From NCBI RefSeq assembly GCF_025399195.1, contig NW_026252096.1:124001-188000 (forward strand): 64,000 nt of DNA, read 5' to 3'. Shown piece by piece: positions 57,501 to 64,000 of this stretch. The position numbers were made by a program, and so were the translations under genes. How positions within the stretch are numbered: position 1 is the stretch's first letter; every line of letters starts with the position of its first letter. A model generated the notes under the pieces. The model saw nothing but the letters and a program-made list of their open reading frames with translations. It did no database searches and had not been told where the DNA came from. This DNA comes from Umbelopsis ramanniana AG (lineage: Eukaryota; Mucoromycota; Umbelopsidomycetes; Umbelopsidales; Umbelopsidaceae).

Positions 57501-58898
57501 TAGAGCAAGCGAAAACCATTGAAAAGCGCGAACGAAAATTACTCAAACATCAGCATGGAACATCTCACCAACATCAATCTTCACATTTACCTTGGATTAA
57601 CTCTTTCCTTCGTGGTCTCAAAATTACTCACACTAATGAGCAACATCAAGAATTGGGTGGAGTGGGCAGGGACGATTCTCACCCGCCCGATGTGCTTACT
57701 GTCCCTATTGTGACAGACAACATGAAGGCTTCGAACGTTATCAACCTCATCAATTCGACATCTTCCGTGGCCAGCACGTATCTCAAGCGTGATTTTGTGT
57801 TTCGAATCGTTACTGAGGAAGGTGGCCAATATTTGTTTCAAGCCATGAATGATAGTAATATGCACGACTGGATTCGAACCATCAATTGGGCGGCAAAGGA
57901 AGGCGCAGCTAGACGACTTACTGTACTAGTAGCACAGGCTGAAAATAAGAGAAAGAGTGGTACATCGGATGACCTCAAGTTCTTTGATGACCGACAACGC
58001 AAGAAAGGTAAAGAAGTACGAGGCTCCATTTACGGTGTGGACCTATCCGAACTTATGAGTTCAGGCAAGATTCCATTAGTGGTCGAAAAATGCATTGATG
58101 AGATTGAGCGTCGTGGTCTTGAAGAAGTTGGCATCTACAGAGTTGCTGGTTCTGGCGAAACAGTTTCATACCTTCGTCAACAACTCAATAGGAATGCCGT
58201 CAATGTCAATCTAGGTGACGACGATTGGATTGATATCAATGTGGTTGCAGATGCTTTCAAGCAATTTTTCAGAGACCTGCCACAGCCTCTCCTTACATTT
58301 GATCTATATGGTGATTTTATGAAAGCATCCGGTAAGTTGGATAAAGCACTCGTGGAATGGTTCGTCTTCGAATGACCATGTAGTGTAGAATACATTTGTT
58401 AGTGCATCCATGTTTAACCGGTCTATTACTCTACAGCTCTCGAGGACCATGATCAACGTATACTAGCTATTAAGAAGGTTACGAAGCGATTACCCACCAA
58501 TAACTATATCTTACTGAAACGTCTAATAGAGCACTTTGTAGTGTAAGTGTGCAATGCAATTCTTCATTTTAAATATGATGCGTAGCATGAAACTTGTTAG
58601 CTAACAAATCCCTATTGCTTTCAGTGTCACAGACTATGAAGCTTCCAATCACATGTATGCCACAAATCTTGCTATTGTGTTTGGTCCAACGTTACTTCGA
58701 CCTGAGCCTGGACCGGTATCGTTTGCTACAACAATGGCTAACCTTGGCCATCAACAGAACGTTGTCAAAAATTTGATTACCCATTATCATTTCATTTTTG
58801 ATGTGGAGAGCGAGGATTGTGATCGGGAACGAGAGCCAGGAGAAGACAGCATTGGAGACCAAGAGGAAGACCACGAAACTGTGAATGATAGTGAATAA
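51524..58898 (+). CDS. BEM2: Bem2-type RhoGAP with RasGEF-like and PH domains
   Basis: Four exons, 51524-52610, 52683-58331, 58437-58542 and 58625-58898, give 2371 residues (yeast Bem2 2167). In order: Ser-rich N-terminus; PH-like region from ~190 (IVIKEGYLFKKTDFKTFSR); RasGEF-N-like ~510-640 (GGTVDELFNELLRVRKDYLE); CDC25/RasGEF-like ~710-960 (SSQLDELVLRAMLIEHWVRV); disordered linker; second RasGEF-N-like part ~1260-1440; coiled coil ~1930-1960 (KQQEKLKVDTRERDRIDREW); C-terminal PH ~2035-2110; RhoGAP ~2142-2340 with the arginine finger Arg2182 (VGIYRVAGSG). Bem2 turns off Rho-type GTPases in polarity and cell-wall control; the RasGEF-like parts are probably not active exchangers. Exon 2 is 5.6 kb without introns. 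An upstream in-frame GTG exists but the first ATG is 51524. Confidence 0.92.
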
Positions 58899-59049
58899 TA
58901 TCATACTACGGATCTTTATTCTTTTGTTATATTGCAAGAAATAAAACAAAAAATAAAATAAAAAAAGACAATGTGTACCAATAATCACGTCAAAATGTGG
59001 GGGGAAACAGGAACAACATTGCTGTGGGAGCAAGGTTCGACTCGCTGTA

Positions 59050-59055
59050 CACGTG
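59050..59055. promoter_or_regulatory. CACGTG box before DUF5522 gene
   Basis: CACGTGAC lies 58 bp upstream of the chosen ATG, like the boxes before eS17 and the PRPP synthetase. Inference from motif and position. Confidence 0.3.
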
Positions 59056-59112
59056 ACTCAGACAATGGTTCTTTTCAACATGAAGCAGCTGTTAATTTTT
59101 TTTTTCAAAGGT

Positions 59113-59691
<579 letters not shown>

Positions 59692-61338
59692 GGTTTTTTT
59701 GTCTCTCCCAGTGGACTGCCAGAAAAAGCAATCCACCTCAGCTGGCCGTACCAACACGCCCCCCAAGCATTTTGGCTGTACTGGCCAAAGTAGCAATGAT
59801 ACCTTTTTTTCTTTTAAAGAAGAAAATTACGCCCATTCCTTCCCGTCTGCAAACCAAACCAACTTTAGAATAAACTTTTCAATACCTTTAGATGACTTCT
59901 TGGCCTCAGTTTATATATCTCCAACTCCACATACATAATAAGTATGTGTTTTACTTGGTGCAGCTATGCATGCACCCGATGGCATTTCCAGATTATCTAT
60001 CTGTGTAATGCCCTCTCAGGTGTAGCATTGCCGCACGTGTAGACCAAGCCCAGGCTGATAGCAGAACGAATGCTTTAGGTTCATTATCAAACCTACAGCA
60101 AAAGGAACAACTTTGAACGTTCTCTCTCGGTAGACACTTTCCGAACACGAAATCTTGCCCTTGCGTAAAGATTGTGACGATATATGGTCAGATTTGATGG
60201 TCCTGATACGCCAATTGCATGACGTAGACCATTTTGTTTGAGTGTTGTTGCTCACAAATTGAATATAATAAACCATATCGAAGTTTCTGTTTCAAATCTC
60301 AGCAAATGACCACCTTATATTTCGTTTAGTGGAACAAGATTTCCCCGATCAAGTCGCCACCCTACTATTTATATCCAAGCTATGATGCTTGCGATATGGT
60401 CGATACTTCATAATCGTTTAGCAATTTCTCACTTTAATGGCGATATTTGAGAAAAGCAATATTATTGAACCATGCAATTGTAGGTGGAATTGAAAAGTGT
60501 TCTTTCAATTGAGCCATAGTCTAGGGTAAAAGTTGGTACTGCGGGTTATCAAATGGAGTTTGGATTGAGATTGGGGTGTGAGAGTAGGGCACACATTGCA
60601 TTGGAGCAACAGGATCAGGTACCTAACCCAAGCCAGTAACTGATAATAGACTTGCAAGTTGACTGCAAGTTGCCTTTTTATTATGAGTGGGTCATCTCTC
60701 CCTCTCCCCCCCCAACTTTGGCAACACAAAAATATGACGTTGGGAATATTTTTTTTCTCAAACTCAAAACTTCCGAGTATGAAATACTATCTGAAACCTT
60801 TTAGTATAGGAGGAGAAAATAACGGTTAACAATTAGAAAGTTGATTGCGCATAACACGATTTCCAATGCGTAGTATAGACACTGAAGGCTTTATAAATAG
60901 CTCAAGTTGACATGGTGAGTCTGAGCTTTTATGTGGTTTAAACAGGTAATGTTCTAACGTAACCCATCATTTAGTCTACTAAAAAGTCCCAAGCTCGCCT
61001 TGGCATAGACATAATAGGTAAATCCGTATGAAGACATATCGTGGTATTGGTAACCATGATAATTTTTTTTTTTTCTTTTTTAATTCTTTAATTTTTTAGA
61101 GTATCAGCCAGCATTGTCCTCAATTTTTATATCTTTCGCAAGGTTTCTTGCCGAGACCAAAGTACATGTAGGATAGGATCTCGGCTTAGCACTGAGTGGG
61201 TGCTTTGAGATGGGCTTAAAAAAGTAATAAAAAAGAAAGTCTGACCGGCTTGGCTCAGTAGTGACTGCCCTAAGTGCTTCGCCATGACAAAATTGGGGCC
61301 AGCCAGTCAGTTTTGTTCATGGTCCCCAGAATACTGTT
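59692..61338. other. 1.65 kb AT-rich intergenic region
   Basis: Contains long T-runs (e.g. near 61063-61074), a CACGTG at 60034-60039 and a C-run near 60707-60714. No supported ORF. The last 150 bp lead to the SWIRM gene promoter. Confidence 0.4.
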
Positions 61339-61471
61339 AGATATAAAAAAAAATAAGGACCGCCCGCTTTCACTTCACTTTCATCTATCACTAAAGTAAA
61401 ACCCCTTCCTCCTTCTCTTCTTTCTTCCTTTGTCTTTTAAACTTTTCCTCTTTTAAATAATCAATTCTCCA
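61339..61471 (+). promoter_or_regulatory. TATA-like box and pyrimidine-rich leader of the SWIRM gene
   Basis: ATATAAAA at 61339-61346 is followed by a CT-rich tract (about 61375-61465) running to the ATG at 61472. TATA plus CT box is a common fungal core promoter layout for strongly expressed genes. Confidence 0.5.
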
Positions 61472-62719
61472 ATGCTGTCAACGAGCGAGCATTCACTTCA
61501 ATGTGATAGTGCCACTGCCACAACTACAACGTCATTACTATCCCCGCCCTTGACCCCTACTAGTGACAATCAATCGATGCCTGAAGACCGACTACCATGG
61601 TCTGTTGACAAGAAAGGAATGAAAGTCCATGATCATTATAATGCCATGTCTCCCCCTGACTTCTACGCAAGAAAAGGGCGTAATAAATCCCTCATCCGAT
61701 ATGAGCAAGCTATGGCATTGCCTGAATTTGATTTACCAGCACCTGAACACGAATTGATTCAATGCGATCAGTTCATTACGCAACGATCGTTCCAACAGCC
61801 AGCAGCTCCATGGATGAATCATCGAAAATCTACAAAACCAAGAAGGTCTTTGCAATCCGATCAAAGAGCGGATCAAAAGATTTTTCAACTCAGAGTCTAT
61901 GACACCAGTCCATCCGACCTACTTGAATATTCTAGCCGGGTTATCCAACCGCCGGTAGTGAAGTCTAAGTCGGAATCCCCAGATCATTATGGTACCAGCA
62001 GCGATGACGAACAAACCATTCAATTCAAGCGAAGGCGTGCTTTATCTGACGCATCCGAATCCGCTGCCACCAAAAAATGTAAAACTGATGCTGCTATGGC
62101 ATTCGACCGAGTGAACGTGGAAGAATCAGATGATCAATTCTTTGAATCTGGATGGATACCCAACTATCAAGTTTTTGATCAGCGGCCGGTCCGTGTCGTT
62201 TGGAAAGGTAAGGAAAAATAACTTGTGTAATGTTTTTTGCCTGGGGGGTGGATCCGAAACACAACACGCACAACCACACATTGCAAATTTTCCATTGCTC
62301 TGCTCTCTCACCTGGGCGGCGGGGTGGGGGTAAAAGTGTATGATTAAATGCAAATAGTCACTTCATTACCTTTGTGTTCATGCCCCCCCCCCTCCTTAAA
62401 AAAATCATCACACATACAATAATATTAATGTTGTAAATAATGTTTTGCAGGATCCCCACTCCAAATTGGCCACATGCCATATTTCCAAAAGTTACATCAG
62501 GGTGAAGTGAACATTGCTTCTACTCTACGATTGACTCCGGAACAATATATCAAATGCAAGAGAACCTTGATACAGGCTGCATCAAAATACGAAAGTCAAG
62601 GAATCCCATTCAGGAAGTCAGATGCCCAAAAGTTATGCCGAGTCGACGTCAACAAGACTTCCACACTTTGGAGCATCTTTGGAAAACTGGGCTGGATGGG
62701 CGATGGCTGCATTAACTAA
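61472..62719 (+). CDS. SWIRM-domain protein, Fun19-like
   Basis: Two exons, 61472-62207 and 62451-62719, give 334 residues. The C-terminal ~85 residues, mostly exon 2, are a SWIRM domain: VNIASTLRLTPEQYIKCKRT, LIQAASKYESQGIPFRKSDA and QKLCRVDVNKTSTLWSIFGK. SWIRM is a helical module that binds nucleosomal DNA or histone tails in chromatin complexes. The 245-residue N-terminus is disordered, with SPPLTPTSD, a MSPPDFYARKGRNKSLIRYE block and a nuclear-localisation-like FKRRRALSD. The plan resembles yeast Fun19 and fission yeast Laf1/Laf2-type proteins. The intron is unusually long for the window (243 nt) and holds a run of about 10 C. Confidence 0.88.
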
Positions 62720-63225
62720 TATTAGTGGCTGACTTGCTTGCGATGCCTCTTTTTTTTTTTTGGCCATGCTCCTTAAATCATCGGAAGAGATATCCATCAA
62801 AAAGAAGGCATTCTACACTGAGCTATCATTTTGAGAGCGCTCTCTATTCGCTTTTGTACATAATATCAATCTCATTCATGAACATTTTGATAAAGATCTT
62901 GTAAAACGTCATTTTGTTGGGGTCCATTAGAAGTCCATTTTCCTCTCATTGCTTTCCCGAAATGTTTGACTACTTTTGGACTGTATGATGGACGTAATTT
63001 GACTGGCCAACTAGTCCCCCAAGGATTTAATCTAGAACTTTTTTTTTTTTTATTCGAGAGATGCTATGTCTCTGGATCTATATTCGGGGTAGCGTGGGGG
63101 GCAAAGGGAGGAAATGAATTGGGCCTGTCAAATGAGTTAAAGACCCCATGAAATGCCGCACTTACTTTCTATTATGATAGGATATGTGCTTTTGATTGAC
63201 ACAAATCCGTGGTCGGGGACTCGAT
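62720..63225. other. 3' region of the SWIRM gene
   Basis: No gene recognised. T-runs at about 62750-62761 and 63039-63050. Confidence 0.4.
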
Positions 63226-63513
63226 TTATCTATTCCCCTTGAATCCACGTTCTTTCCTTGCACTCCGAAAAAGATCGTCGCACACAATTATTACAACCGG
63301 CCAAAAACTTTTCGAGGAACTCGCCTCACACTTGTTGCTTGAACGTTTGCCCTGACCCTCCCGACTATCGGAGCAATACATTTCATTTCCATCCACTGCA
63401 TCTAGAATCTCTTTCAATGAGACCAATCTAGCTCTAAAATTCAGGATCAAATTGCTGGTGGTATTGCTACCATGATGACTACTGTTGGAACAAATTCCGT
63501 TTTTGTCCATCAT
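63226..63513 (-). CDS. Small uncharacterised ORF (doubtful)
   Basis: A 95-codon ORF starting at a true ATG pair (63513 and 63510) in a region with no other gene. The product has a possible helix (LILNFRARLVSLKEILDAVD), a few Cys and a hydrophobic patch (FWPVVIIVCDDLF). No family recognised and no clear coding bias. It could be a short gene, an exon of a longer one or chance. Confidence 0.2.
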   Translation of the reverse strand: MMDKNGICSNSSHHGSNTTSNLILNFRARLVSLKEILDAVDGNEMYCSDSREGQGKRSSNKCEASSSKSFWPVVIIVCDDLFRSARKERGFKGNR

Positions 63514-64000
63514 AACAGAACATGCTGCCTTGTTTTCTTTGTTTTTGCGCCCCCCAATTGAAATATAAATGTTGCCTTATATTGAAAATAACCTTGTGCA
63601 AATGCTTGAGTGCAATGCTGATCAAATCCGTATGAATGCAAGAGTCTTGTTGTGTTGACAAGCCATTTACTAAACACGGTTAAGGGCGCTTGTCCTTGTC
63701 GTACATGCGTGCCTCGGGTACCATTGCATCGCGGTCCATGAAAATCACAGCAGAAAAAATAAAATTTGCAATTGAGGGAAAAAAAAGAAAAACGAAAACG
63801 TGATAAAAAGCGAAAGTGGATTCATGAGCTCGTACAAGGCGTGTGTATTACTTTGTTTCAAAAGCGAAGTAGAATGATACTTGGTAAGCTATAAGGACCC
63901 GGTCATCACCGGGCTGAGCCAAAAAAAAAAAAAAAAAAGTAATAAAAAAAGGTTTGGAAGGAGAGAATTGGCTGGCTGGCAGAAAAGAAGGAAGGCGAAT
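63514..64000. other. window-end intergenic region with poly(A) tract and small palindrome
   Basis: Contains the inverted repeat CCCGGT-catc-ACCGGG at 63898-63913 and 18 A at 63921-63938, then GTAAT and seven A. Possibly the promoter of a gene beyond the window. Confidence 0.35.

Noticed and set aside
51497-58898. RasGEF plus RhoGAP as a novel fusion protein
   Set aside because: The same order of RasGEF-like, PH and RhoGAP parts is known in yeast Bem2.

Overview
This 64 kb window is nuclear DNA of a filamentous early-diverging fungus, most probably Mucoromycota (Mucorales-like). The signs are short GT-AG introns (about 40-110 nt) in almost every gene, AT-rich intergenic DNA, fungal families (Zn2Cys6 regulator, Bem2, Ivy1-like, BRE4/DUF2421, Nrd1-like RRM protein) and genes lost from budding yeasts such as QTRT2 and a LanC-like protein. 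The genus is inference. No virus, transposon, CRISPR array or biosynthetic cluster was seen.

Layout. 1-8.2 kb: 3' end of an SGNH-type protein, a small Gly/Ala-rich membrane protein, a TMEM135-like membrane protein, nucleoporin SEH1 and a Pro/Gln/Tyr-rich protein. 9.6-20.4 kb: a SnoaL/NTF2-like protein, a Zn2Cys6 regulator, QTRT2, dihydroorotase, a four-RRM protein and eIF1. 21.9-28.2 kb: an acyl-CoA ligase with a peroxisomal C-terminus and a BRE4-like transporter. 28.7-34 kb: tRNA-Val(CAC) with a tRNA-like remnant, ribosomal protein eS17, a divergent DPM3/DPM2 pair and a LanC-like protein. 34.6-50.4 kb: Pol I/III subunit AC40, a cysteine synthase divergent from dihydroxy-acid dehydratase (ILV3), sorting nexin SNX4 divergent from RPA1 (RFA1), an Ivy1-like BAR protein and a Prs1/PRPSAP-type PRPP synthetase. 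51.5-62.7 kb: a 2371-residue Bem2-type protein, a DUF5522 protein and a SWIRM-domain protein.

Exon structures were built by hand from splice signals and frame continuity. In each multi-exon gene the summed exon length is a multiple of three and the joined protein matches its family across the joins. Start codons are less certain than exon joins.

This is mostly a housekeeping neighbourhood. I found no convincing undescribed system. The observations most worth a second look are the DPM2/DPM3 head-to-head pair, a cluster of MCB-like (ACGCGT) sites before RPA1, an RPA1 zinc ribbon with Asp in place of the fourth Cys, a PRPP synthetase with a non-canonical PRPP loop and acidic insert, and a structured element beside a tRNA remnant.
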